64,000 nt of DNA from Taudactylus pleione (Eukaryota > Chordata > Amphibia > Anura > Myobatrachidae), in assembly GCA_031769625.1 (NCBI GenBank), contig JAUIMM010000213.1, forward strand, positions 868,001-932,000, given 5' to 3'. Positions 32,504 to 42,854 of this stretch are shown here, one piece after another. Numbering within the stretch: position 1 is the stretch's first letter; the number at the start of each line of letters is the position of its first letter. The notes under the pieces are model-generated. The model worked only from the letters and a program-made list of their open reading frames with translations. It was not told the DNA's origin and did not search any database. Both the position numbers and the translations under genes were made by a program.

Positions 32504-33270
32504 ATAGTTCTAAAAAAGCTCCATGGGATTAATGTTATGTGGATAAATTGACAATACAAAATTTGCTGTAAGTTGCTTCAGTCTAATGGTAATAGGGTCA
32601 CTATCATGTTAACATTACAAGAATCATAAGAGGTAAAGTTAAATTGCATTAGTCATAACACATAAATCACTTTTAGCTAAGAAATCTCATCAAAACAAAT
32701 GTAAATGACCACTTAATAATCTAACTTTATGGTACAGTGTTTTGCCTGAGTTTGTTTTTCTCTTCTGGTAATGTAATTAGTGAAGCTTGAAAGCAAACCA
32801 TATGGCTTTTTCCGTGAAACAATATTTACACATGAATAATAATTGTGTAATTGGAAAGTTGTCTTGAGTATCATGAAATCAGTAGTGAACTGGTACATTA
32901 CTGTTGTCGCATAAAGAAATATTGTTTTCATGAGTTAGTGAATATCACAGCATTACATACATAGATTCATAATTACCTTGTAGTAGTCCTTGATATCTTA
33001 ACTGAAGTTGTTTGGGATAAACTTTTATAATTTTCTTTTATTAAGACTCATTCGCAAACTGCAAATAATGCAGACTATTTTTATTTTTATGTGCTATTTG
33101 TCTACCTAGAACAATTCCACTTGCACATTCACTGTCTGGTCTCTTGAGCTATGCAGTAAGTGTAAAAGGCTTCAGGTTTGAAAATACTCCCAATATTTGC
33201 AAGGTGAAAACATGAAAAAGTCAATTCAGTCTACTTACACTTTACAATCACACTGATTATAACATTTCAA
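32504..33270. other. AT-rich stretch without features
   Basis: No inverted repeat, tandem repeat or coding motif was found. The only frames are short and without recognisable motifs. Confidence 0.55.
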
Positions 33271-33688
33271 GGGGCCCATTTAATAACAATCCTTATTACC
33301 AGTAGCATATTTCTTATAATACCACAGTGATACTAACAAATATTCCATTGGTATTTATTATTACTTATCTCCACCGGCAAGGTCTAGCGACATTCCCTTA
33401 CTCGGCTGCATACTCCTCGTTGATTCTAGCAGCCTTTCCACTGCCAGCGATGGCCTATTGTGTCATGCACACGTGCGACGGCTAATCTGCAAAAGCATAT
33501 TACACTAACACCCGGCAATGCCTGGAAGGCTTCACTGAAGCCAGAAAGGCTGGTGCTGAGTCTTGGTGTAAGTGACAGTGACAAACAGCGATAAGCTATG
33601 ATCACCGCTGTTTGTTAAATACTAAAAGGAGGACATTACCCCTTTAGCGATTACTAAATGGGTTATGTCTTATTGTTAAATGGGGTCC
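33271..33688. mobile_element. Harbinger-like MITE (418 bp)
   Basis: The left end GGGGCCCATTTAATAACAAT pairs with the right end ATTGTTAAATGGGGTCC, giving a TIR of about 17 bp with one mismatch and a small gap. The flanks are CAA and TAA, close to a three-base duplication. The interior contains the phrases AACAAACAGCG and CGCTGTTTGTT in inverted arrangement. Confidence 0.6.
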
Positions 33689-33969
33689 TAAGTTTTGTTC
33701 TTAAACTCCGCTTAATTTAGACAGGGTCAGTGCATGTCCTCATGGCACCCTAGGAGTCAGGTATTGTGCTTAATATCTTGGCAGGTTGGGGATGGCATCT
33801 TCGCTTCTCAGACTGGTAACGTGGCACTTGGCTGTGACATTATAGCCAAGCACAAGACATTATCACTGACACAATAGAATAGCAGAGAAAGCTGATAGAC
33901 TGTTTCTTCTTCATGGTAGTAGCCTGGCTACATGTGCCTCATGGAAGCATTAACACTACTGGATAAATA

Positions 33970-34730
33970 GGGGCTGATTCAGATTTGGGAGCAAAGCAAA
34001 AAAGAGCAAATAACTTTGGGCCTGATTCAGATGTGGCCACTATGCCGATGTTTTTTGTACTGCACATGTGTCATGATGGTTTAAAGATAGCTGCCATAGT
34101 ATTTGGACGAAGAGTGACTGACAGTCAGTGTGCATTTATGGGAGGTTACGGGGAAAAGGCTAGCCAAGTACATGAGTGTTGCAAGCATTTTATGGCCATG
34201 TTGCAGCCAGCGACTGTGTCTGTGTATGCACTTTCACTGGCCCTGGCAGCTTAGTTACAATGGACATTCTGAGCAGCCATAGGGTTGCTCAGAAGTTCGG
34301 TGGTTTGACCGATGGTGCGCCACTGTATGCAAGTGACAGATTAGAGACACAGCTACCTGGTGTTTATGCACCAATTATAGCGGCTGCTGCATTAGCATGA
34401 ATACTCACTAACACTGCGTAAACAGACACAGTCGCGATGGGAGTAGCATCTGAATGAGGCCCTTTTACCTTGGTAAAACCATGTTGCGCTGCAGGTGGGG
34501 AAGATGTAAATTGTGCAGAGAGATTTATATTTGAGAGGGGCATGTCCAAACTCACATCTTATTTGCAGTTTAAAAATAAAGCTGTCCAGTATTTGTTTGT
34601 GGGCTACATCCAAAATCAGCCAGTATTTGCCCTGCAAGCAAAAAAAAAAATTGTACAGTATTTGCACACCTTGTATTGCAATATGGTTTGTCCAGGTGCA
34701 AAGTTACTTGCTCTTTTTTGCGTTGCCCCT
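33970..34730. mobile_element. MITE with a second MITE nested in it
   Basis: The outer arms at about 33991-34018 (AAAGCAAAAAAGAGCAAATA) and 34699-34730 are near-perfect reverse complements. The inner element at 34018-34462 interrupts it. A TSD for the outer element is not evident. Confidence 0.6.
34018..34462. mobile_element. Nested Harbinger-like MITE (445 bp)
   Basis: Starts GGGCCTGATTCAGATG and ends CATCTGAATGAGGCCC. The TIRs match except for one or two bases, and TTT flanks both sides. It belongs to the same end-sequence group as 31905-32503 and 40347-40888. Confidence 0.72.
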
Positions 34731-35244
34731 AGGTATGTTGTAGGTACCCACTTAAGTGTAACTGGATGGCACAAAATGTATTTTATTAAAAGTATATCAA
34801 ATTCTCTGCATCTTTGGATGGCATATCCTCGCAGAATTATGTAATTTAAGGAATACCTGAACAAAGTAGGCACCTGATATAAAAAAATTTGCAAATCCTT
34901 AATACTGCGCTGTTATGGTGTGCCTGTTAGTGTGTCCAGCCCATCCTGGTAAAGCCTTGTGCTGTTTATTGCTTTTGCAGAGGAACCACTTGCTTACTGC
35001 CGGTTATTCATTTAATGCAGTAAAGAACCACCGTTTATTCATTTGCTTTTTCAGTAAAGATTTAATAGTCATCATTATAAAGTTAATGATGATGACTGGT
35101 GTGTATCTTCATTTGCATCTTAAGCCAGAGTGTATCTTTCCTGCAACTGTATCTTAAGTTGCACTTGTCATAATATACATGCAACTCAAATACCCATATG
35201 CTATAATCCCTTAATTGTGTAATTGTATGTGTATAATTGTATGT
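34731..35244. other. Unassigned stretch
   Basis: About 500 bases with no recognisable gene or repeat boundary. The left end of the hAT element that follows may lie here but lacks a visible CAG terminus. Confidence 0.45.
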
Positions 35245-35424
35245 TTGCGCCTCCTCTGCGCGTGCTGAAAGTAGGAGCGCTTCCGGAAAGGGGGCGTGTC
35301 CTTGCGGAACACCCCCAATTCATCACACTGTGGGGCGTGCCCAGAACTTACGAAAGTGCAGGGCTTCCCCCAAGCTCTCCCCTAGTGGCGAACAATTGCC
35401 ATGTGCAGTAATGCACCTTAGACA

Positions 35425-36432
35425 GTAATACCCTTTGTAACACATTATGCCACATGTAGTAATGCCCTGTATAACACATTATGCCACACACAGTAATGGC
35501 CTTTATAACACATTATGCCACACACAGTAATAACCTGTATAACACATTATGCCACATACAGTAATGTCCTGTATAATACATTGTGCCAAACACAGCAATT
35601 CCCTTTATATTACATTATCCCCAATTCGAATTACACCACACAGAAGTCCCTTATTCATGTTATGACACACAGTGGTGCCCCTTTTACACAATGCCCAAAT
35701 TAGTGCCCTTATACACAAGGCAAACAGTAGTAGTGCCCCTAATACAATGCCCACAGTAATAGTGCCCCTTACACAATGGCCCCAGTAGTGGTGCCCCCCA
35801 AGCAGTTCCCTCATTAGTAGTGCCCACAGTGGTTAGGACCACTGTGTTAATGCCCCCATTGGTAATGTCCCCTATAGTAGTGCCCCCCTATATATGTGCC
35901 TCCAGTAGTAATGCCCCCTGTTGTAATGCCCCCAGTAGTAATGTCCCCCTATAGCCATGCCCCCAGTAGTAAGGCCCTCCTATATGCATGCCCCAGTAGT
36001 AATGCCCTTCTATAGCCATGTCCCCAGTAGTAATGCCCTTCTATAGCCATGCCCCCAGTAGTAATGCCCCCTATAGCCATTTCCCTCAGTAGTAATGCCC
36101 CCTATAGCCATGCCCCCAGTAGTAATGCCCCCTATAGCCATGCCCCTAGTAGTAATGCCCCTTATAACCATGCCCTCCTATAGCCATACCCCAGTAATAA
36201 TGCCCCTTATAGCCATGCCCCCTGTAACCATGCTCCTTGTAGTAATGACCCTTATAGCCATGCCCCCAGTAGTAATGCCCCCCTATAGCCATGCCCCCAG
36301 TAGTAATGCCCCTTATAGCCATGCCCCCAGTAGTAATGCCCCCCTATAGCCATGTCCCCAGTAGTAATGCCTCCCTATAGCCATGCCCCATTTAGCCATG
36401 CCCCCCTATAGCCATGCCCCCAGTGCTGGTGC
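35425..36432. repeat. Minisatellite inside hAT copy B
   Basis: Three successive unit types occur: about 35 bases (ACACATTATGCCACACACAG), about 28 bases (ATGCCCACAGTAGTAGTGCC) and about 27-30 bases (AGTAATGCCCCCTATAGCC). All share AGTAATGCC, so they look like one unit evolving along the array. Proline/methionine-rich frames across it are artefacts. Confidence 0.9.
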
Positions 36433-36514
36433 TTCTGAAAAAAAAAAAAACAATTAAAATACAAACACAATACTTACCTTAAGCCCCGCTCCTTCGGTCC
36501 TACCGCGGCTCCAC

Positions 36515-36690
36515 CATGTATCTATGGGAGAGACGTCATTACGTCATGACGTCCCTCCCTTAGTGCTCTCTGCAGGAACAGGAGCTCAGGAGTGAGCTCT
36601 GGCTCCTCGCATCTGTGGGAGAGACGTCATGATGTCATGACGTCCCTCCCATAGTGCTCTCTGCCGAAAGCCGGAGCTCAGGAGTGGGCT
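36515..36690. repeat. Tandem duplication with CRE-like palindromes
   Basis: A unit of about 105 bases occurs twice. Each contains GGGAGAGACGTCAT...ATGACGTCCCTCCC, an inverted arrangement with the ATF/CREB-like core TGACGTC. Copy A of this element (44125-44175) has a single, decayed version. Confidence 0.6.
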
Positions 36691-36910
36691 CTGGCTTTCA
36701 GCTGCCACTGCAGGGAGAGAGCCGGGTGCCTGCTGATAACAACTATCAGCGGGCGCCCAGCAAATGCAGCCTCCCTGCGGCGGTGTCTAGCGGGGGGAAA
36801 GCGGCACTGTTTTTTTTTTTTTCTTGCCTCTCTCCTGAGGACTCAATGGCGCCCTCTAGGCGCCGGCGCTCCAGGCAACAGTCCTGTTAGCCCACCCCTA
36901 GAACCGCCAC

Positions 36911-37586
36911 TGCATTTAGGTCACAATTTGCAGTCCACTCTAAATCAGGACCATGGTGACATAGGGAAATCTTTTCTAACTGAACGTTGCTCACATTCAA
37001 AAAAGTATTCCGGATGACAGCACCCAAAGTAGGGGCCATTCACCCAAAACTTTGTGCCTCCTCATTTTCCCTAATAAATTATACTCCCGATGGAGTTCTT
37101 CTGAACCCTATCCAAAACATTGTTAATGGGCACAGATGAATACAGTCTACAGTATTTTGCAATCACTATAGTCACTGGACCCTAAAGCAATTGAGTATTC
37201 CTCCTGGGAGCTTTTATAATCAATTGGTATTATAGACAGAAGAGCTCTGTTCCCTGTCCTTCACTGAACTCCACTTAGATGTTAGAGTTCAGTGAAGGAC
37301 AACAAACAATTATACTGGCTGCTTCATCTCCCAGCAGGCATCTATTTCCCTGTAGTGTGCACTGTCCAGTCATTATTGAAGTGACAGGGAAATTCCAAGC
37401 GTATTCATTTTATTGTCAGAGTTGTACAAATAATGTAAGTAATTACAAAGCAACAAAGCAAGCCACCTATGAATATGTCTGATCAATGAATCAAAGGATG
37501 TATCCAATGGAACCAACTCTGATGTCCCATTTAAAATAATTACTATTTATCATGTTACGCAATGCTGCGTAGACTATGCTTAATCA
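36911..37586. other. Unassigned stretch
   Basis: No gene or element is recognised. AGTGAAGGACAACAAACAAT near 37292 and TCCCTGTCCTTCACTG near 37250 form a short imperfect inverted repeat of unknown meaning. Confidence 0.45.
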
Positions 37587-37800
37587 TTCACATCAGTCCC
37601 TGCCCTATTGGAGCTTACAGACTACATTTTCTTCCAAACACACACATACAGGCACATTAAAGTACATTTTTGTCCCCAGCCATTTATCCTGCCACTAGGG
37701 TTTTGGACTGTAGAAGGAAACCTGAGCACCCAGAGAAATCCATTCAAACATGGGGAAAACATACAACCTGCACACAGATAGGGCTTTAGGTTGATATTAG
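37587..37800. repeat. Old interspersed repeat resembling a SINE/LINE 3' region
   Basis: The phrases CCTGCCCTATTGGAGCTTACAG, AAACCTGAGCACCCAGAG and ACATGGGGAAAACATACAA resemble a sequence widespread in fish and amphibian interspersed repeats (from memory, not searched). It is 5' and 3' undefined. Confidence 0.4.
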
Positions 37801-38252
37801 ACAATTTTTTAAATTAATTTTAATTGAATGAAAGATTTGCCATAGCCCAGGAAGATCCATAATCACACCGGTTCTTTTAAGAGTGAGGCTGGCGGCCTCT
37901 AAGATGGTGTGGCACACTGTTATTGGGTTTTGGGGGGATTGTTTAGTAGCAGAGGAACTTATGAAATATAGAGCTGAGACTGGTAGAGGATTGAGAGGGA
38001 GGTGGGCATAAAGTATTTGTCTTACAATTCTGGTAGATGGAGTGAAATCCTATAACACATTTAGGGAGCATCATCATGACCTATCATTTATCAACAGTGT
38101 TGCAGTCTTTCCTGCGCATATACAAACCAAACAATAACAGAAGACAACATTTTATCAAACTACAAGATAGCTAATAGTGATTATTAGAAAAAAATGGTAT
38201 TTGCTGTAACTTGAGTATAATGGAATTGTACAGCTATACTTGTATATTAGTG

Positions 38253-38253
<1 letters not shown>
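37801..38253. other. Unassigned stretch
   Basis: Nothing recognisable; moderately AT-rich with no long frame. Confidence 0.5.

Positions 38254-38285
<32 letters not shown>
38254..38285. repeat. (TA)n microsatellite
   Basis: About 16 uninterrupted TA units just before a hAT element. Confidence 0.95.
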
Positions 38286-38287
<2 letters not shown>

Positions 38288-38317
38288 CTGCTGTACTTGT
38301 TATTATGGGGCTAAGGG

Positions 38318-39034
38318 CAGGGCTGCCATCAGGGGGTCTACCCGGACTGGAGTCCCGGGCCCAGACCCTGGAAGAATGGGGGGGCGCTCCTACCACTGGC
38401 TGCAAAGTCTGCATCCCCTTTAACAAAAGCCCGGCTGCTGTAACCGCCCATCACCGCCAGCCCAGTTCCCACTAAGTAATTGGAGGCTGGGCTGCTCCAC
38501 CTACCTACATCTACAGGACACGCTGCTGTTCAATAAAGTTTGCTTTGGATGCGTGTGATGTCATGACGTCAAAAAAGTTGGGGAGGGCACTGGTTTGTTA
38601 CAGTCAAATGTAAAACCAGGGGGGTGGGGGGGATTGTGAAAAAGCTGGGGAGGGCACTGGGGTGGTACAGTCATATGTAAAACCTGGGGGTGGGGATTGG
38701 GGAAAAGCTGAGGACTGCAGGCTGAGCACTGGTCTGGTGCAGTCATATGTAATAAACCAGGGGGAGGGATTGGGAAAAAGCTGGGGAGGGCAGTATGAGC
38801 ACTGGCCTGGTGTAGTCATATATTTAATCAGGGGAGGAGAGATAATGGAAAAGGCTGGGGAGGGCAGTTTGAGCACTGGTCTTGTCTGGTTTAATAATTT
38901 TGGGACAAAATATTTGTACATCTTTTTATTGTGACGATTAAGATAGCAGAGGAAGGGGGTGTTGGGGAAGGAAAGGTTGGGGGGGCTGCCTATTTTGTCA
39001 GTCATGGGCCCCACAATTACTGATGGCAGCCCTG
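38318..39034. mobile_element. hAT-type MITE (717 bp) with G-rich minisatellite
   Basis: Perfect 15-bp terminal repeats CAGGGCTGCCATCAG / CTGATGGCAGCCCTG. The perfect 8-bp TSD is GCTAAGGG (38310-38317 and 39035-39042). The right duplication overlaps the TAA flank of the Harbinger-like element that follows, so this hAT inserted at that element's edge. Confidence 0.92.
38575..38890. repeat. G-rich minisatellite
   Basis: Four to five imperfect units of about 58-75 bases built on AAAGCTGGGGAGGGCA, CACTGGTCTGGT and CAGTCATATGTAA. One unit contains GGGGGGTGGGGGGG, a possible G-quadruplex former. Confidence 0.8.
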
Positions 39035-39039
39035 GCTAA

Positions 39040-40001
39040 GGGGCATATTTATTAACATCATATTTACTAAAATAATGTGAAAACGGGTCACATTATTTTA
39101 GTATCACATAGATGTATTAAAGGGCAATTGGAGTAGTTTTCATGAAAAATTACTTCAATTCACATTTTTTAGTAAGCAGATCAAATTTCCCATTACAAGT
39201 ATATGAAACGCGATCTGCCCAGATGTACTAAAAATTATTATGAATAAATATCAAGGGAAGCCCTGTGATAATAACATCACCTGGAGATGGCATTATTGGG
39301 GCTTTCCCCTGGTTCCTCGAATCCTGCTCAGTGGTCAAGGGGTGGGTAAGGGATGGCATGCTGCATCCGGCAGTGGTGCATGTGCAGACATAGGGACAGA
39401 GCCTTATCTCAAGCTCTGTCCCTGCATGCGGATGTTAGTACATCCATGTGATAATTCCTAAATTCGCAATGCAAATTTAGTTGAAAATACCACACTAAGG
39501 CCTAAATCAGTCCCGCTCATGAGCGCTGAGCTCTCGCAAGCAGGTCGATGTTGGCCAAGTGTGCGTGCGCACGACGGAGGCGGCTCCATCGCGCACATGC
39601 GTGAGACCCGGATAGCAGGGGCGTGGCTGCCCAGATGGAGGCGTTCCCATGGGAACGCCTACCGTCTGGGGCCGGCCCCACTGACATCACAAGTGATGTC
39701 AGTGGGAGTGCTTTTGGCTCTGATAGAGCCAAAAGCACTCCCGGGCTTGCGGCAACGAAACCCTACCACAAGGGTCTCGTCGCAAGCCCGATGGTCACGA
39801 TGGTCTTGACCATCGCGACCATCTTTTTGGCGGCTCGCTATAGCTGTTGGTGGTAACCCACAGCTATGTGAGCGGCCAGGAGGTCGCTCTAAAAATTCAG
39901 CAGGACGGCCCTGATTCAGAGCGAGCGCTCTGATAGAGCATCCGGCTCTGAATCAGGGCCTATAACTGCATTTTAAACGCAGATTGTAGTAAATAGGGGC
40001 C
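39040..40001. mobile_element. Harbinger-like MITE, family Y copy B (inverted, interrupted)
   Basis: Inverted relative to 9893-10826. It starts with GGGGCATATTTATTAAC and AAAATAATGTGAAAA and ends with GCAGATTGTAGTAAATAGGG. TAA flanks both ends (39037-39039 and 40002-40004). A second MITE is inserted at 39499-39960. With that removed it is about 500 bp, so it has an internal deletion compared with copy A. Confidence 0.78.
39499..39960. mobile_element. Nested palindrome-array MITE, copy 1 (462 bp)
   Basis: Inserted in family Y copy B. It starts GGCCTAAATCAG and ends CTGAATCAGGGCC, with TAA on the left and TAT on the right. Internally it is a chain of hairpins. CCCACTGACATCAC faces GTGATGTCAGTGGG, AGTGCTTTTGGCTCT faces AGAGCCAAAAGCACT, and GATGGTC...GACCATC arms follow. 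It is the sister copy of 40347-40888. Confidence 0.8.
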
Positions 40002-40193
40002 TAAATGTAATAGACTGCGAACTGGTGCCGCTGCGGGAATACATGCGAGTATTGCCATATTTTTAAAGCAGCAAGTATGTTAAAGTCAAAACCAGCTTGG
40101 TTTTGCCTTTAACATGCCTACAGCTTTAAAAATACAGGAATACTGCCATGTATTCTCGCAGCAACACCGGCTCTCATTTTATACATTTAGCCC
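39998..40193. mobile_element. Palindromic MITE (about 196 bp)
   Basis: Nearly the whole length is one imperfect palindrome. The left GGCCTAAATGTAATAGAC and GAATACATGCGAGTATTGCC face the right GGAATACTGCCATGTATTC and CATTTAGCCC. Its left end overlaps the right TAA flank of the preceding element, so one inserted at the end of the other. Confidence 0.65.
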
Positions 40194-40346
40194 ATAGCCT
40201 GTATTGTGGAATGCACTGCATCATCCATCATTGCAGTATAAAACGTTTCTGATACCTCAACACATTTTCACATCATATCTGTACAGATATGACCCTGATA
40301 TAACTGGCACAATATGCTCAGAGAATCTGTCATTTTTGGGGGTTAA

Positions 40347-40888
40347 GGGGGTCATTCAGACCCGCTCTCAAGCGCAGGACGCTCGCAAGCGGGTCGATGT
40401 TCCCCCACTGTGCATGCGCACGACGGAGGGAGCTCCGTCGTGCGCATGCGCGAGACCCGGCGAGCGACGAGGAATACGTCGCATGGGGTCTCGCACCAAA
40501 GGGGGCGTGCTGTCGATGTTGATTGACAGCACGCCCCCTTTGGTGGGTGTGCCGGGGGCGTGCCTGCCAGATGGAGGCTTTCCCATGGGAACGCCTATTG
40601 TCTGAAGCCGGCTCCACTGACATCACTAGTGATGTCAGTGGGAGTGATTTTGGCTCTGATAGAGCCAAAATCACTCCAGGGCTTGCGGCAGCGAGACCCT
40701 ACCGCAGGGTCTCCGTCGCAAGCCCGATGGTCGCGATGGTCAAGACCATCGCGACCATCATCATGTACGCTCGCATATGCTGTGCATACAGCTATGCGAG
40801 CGTCCTGGAGGATGCTCCATTTTCATGGAGGAGGGCCCTGATTCAGAGCGAGCGCTCTGGTCAGAGCATTCGGCTCTGAATCAGGCCC
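40347..40888. mobile_element. Palindrome-array Harbinger-like MITE, copy 2 (542 bp)
   Basis: Flanked by TAA (40344-40346 and 40889-40891). The ends are GGGGTCATTCAGACCCGCTC and, reverse complemented, GGGCCTGATTCAGAGCCG. At least six successive inverted repeats fill the interior (see findings), including a perfect 28-bp palindrome near 40614-40641 and 16-bp perfect arms near 40725-40758. There is no coding capacity. Confidence 0.85.
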
Positions 40889-40891
40889 TAA

Positions 40892-41512
40892 GTTCAATCA
40901 ATTCTATGAGTTCCAAGGAACAATGTTAGAGTAAAATTTTGCCACACAGCTAAGTGGCTGAGTTGGATTAAATCTATCTGTTTGGAATCACTAGGGTCAA
41001 AATGTAAGTATTTCACTTACCTCAAGTCCACTCTGCTCCTCTATGCTAGCAATATAGTGACATCAGTCAGTCAGCAATGCTGCAGGGAGCTGATAACTGG
41101 GTCTTCCTTAGCATGTCTGTTGAAATCACAGTCATGGCTCTCATTGGCGCTCTCCGTTGGGAGCCAGGCAGTTGTATCATTGTAGCACAACATACAAACA
41201 GTGGGCGGGTGAGCAATATGACTCCACTTTTGCCTTGAGCCCGTCTTTGTTGTGACCCTGTGCTTAATTATATTATCTACATAAACACCCAGGGACAGAA
41301 GTATGGGAGACAATGGAGGCACCTGCCACAGGGCGCCAGTACTAAAGGGGCACCTCCTCCATCACCCATAATATATTCACCCCACTTAGGGCTGTAAAAA
41401 TGGGGGATAGGGGGGCACTGATTGTTAACTTGCCTCCAAGCGTCTGGGAAACACCTGGACTATTTCAAATTGGTGGAACTGAGATGGACCATATATATAT
41501 GTATATATATAC

Positions 41513-41552
<40 letters not shown>

Positions 41553-42854
41553 CTGTGTATATATGTATAATATATATTTGGTTTTGCCAAACCTGCCCTC
41601 GCATTTTTGGTTCTGTATTGTTATTGCTCTTGAGCACCAAAAAGTCTATTTACGATTCTGATAAATAGTAAGTTGTCATGGATACTGCTGGTGCTGTATC
41701 TCTCTATGATCTGACACAGAGGGTCACAACATTGACCTGTATGATGACACACATACCATTCATCTAATTCCTTCTGCATAATAGGGAAGTGTGTGTATGC
41801 ATACCTTTACATATGCCACCTTAGTTAAAGTTAATTTGTAGTCACATGCGTAGAATTAAATATTTTGCATACAAAAACATTGGACATTACTGTTATCTTC
41901 AGAATCCCTGAGGGTGTGAAGTATACTTACAAGTGAAAAAGATGTTTATTAGAGTCTGTCTGATCTGCCCCCCACTTTCACAGCTGTGAGAGTTGCTAGT
42001 TGGTAACAAGACCCCTACCTGCCCACTGTATATTACATAATCTGGGGGAGGAGTTTTAAGCATTGCTAGATAATGCAATAGACAGCAGCAGAGCACAATA
42101 TCGGACAGCTTATCTGGAGTATATAACAATAAACCAGCAGATTTGTCAAGACACCAGAACCTACATTTTAATACTGTAGCTCAAACGTGCATTATATCAC
42201 TGAACTAGTGAATTTGTGTGCATCTTTATACTCAGCAGGAGTCCACAGTAGGAATCTTGACATGGTCATACAGGTTCATTAATTTATTACGAGTGAGGCA
42301 GAAATATCTGTATGACTTCACCATCAGACACTGCATTGAGATTTAACCACCTACCTAGGCCTGCAAAGGCTCTTTGATACCTCCTCTGTTTCTGCCTACT
42401 GGACCCTTTCAGTAAGCTGGTGGAGTGTTGCATATATCATATTTCCTACATCCACATTGATGCAGGTGGATATGTCCCTTTTAATAAGCATCATGGTGAA
42501 GCTTGGATGAATAGAAGCTCTTTTAGATTTTAGACTTGCCTCTCAAATGGCAGCCTATTTTTTGGGAAAAATTTGTGGGTTTTCTGCAACCTCTGTCGGT
42601 ATTTTCCTATTACCATTAGTTAGTAATTCCAGGGTTTGTATATTTGTCTATGTTAAATGGTCCGTCTGATGGTCTATTGCTGTCTATCACTGTCTAAAAT
42701 GAGGGGTTTTAATATATGCAAATTTCCATCTGATTTGTTTTTAGTAAATCTCTGATGTGCAAATCAAATGGAAATCACAGAAAACCCCCAAACTGACATT
42801 TAGTAAACCTACCCCTAAGTTTCTGGTTAGTAAATGTACTTAGCTACTTACAGT
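40892..42854. other. Largely unassigned region
   Basis: About 2 kb. It holds a TA/TG microsatellite at 41491-41570. Near 42720-42830 there is a remnant with AAATTTCCATCTGATTTG and CAAATCAAATGGAAAT in inverted arrangement, possibly a decayed MITE. No gene was found. Confidence 0.5.
41491..41570. repeat. Compound (TA)n/(TG)n microsatellite
   Basis: Two TA tracts separated by ACTGTGTGTGTGTGTA, followed by a second ACTGTGTATA. Repeated tyrosine/isoleucine frames are artefacts. Confidence 0.92.

Larger units (their letters stand above)
35245..36910. mobile_element. Non-autonomous hAT element with minisatellite core, copy B
   Basis: Matches the element at 42855-44438 from its GGCGTGTCCTTG block through the minisatellite, the TACTTACCTTAAGCCC block and the GGCGCCCTCTAG end block. 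The right end reads AGAACCGCCACTG, a hAT-like terminus. The left terminal bases are missing, so it is truncated or has diverged. It has no transposase. Confidence 0.7.

Noticed and set aside
36095..36349. Long frame of repeated Met-Pro-Pro units, at first sight a repetitive protein
   Set aside because: It is the translation of the minisatellite inside the hAT element. Neighbouring units shift frame, and the opposite strand is equally open.
40368..40674. Open frames on both strands in the CpG-rich MITE
   Set aside because: Palindromic, GC-rich sequence is open by chance; the element has MITE ends and TAA flanks.
41422..41661. Tyr/Ile-rich membrane-like frame
   Set aside because: Artefact of the TA/TG microsatellite.
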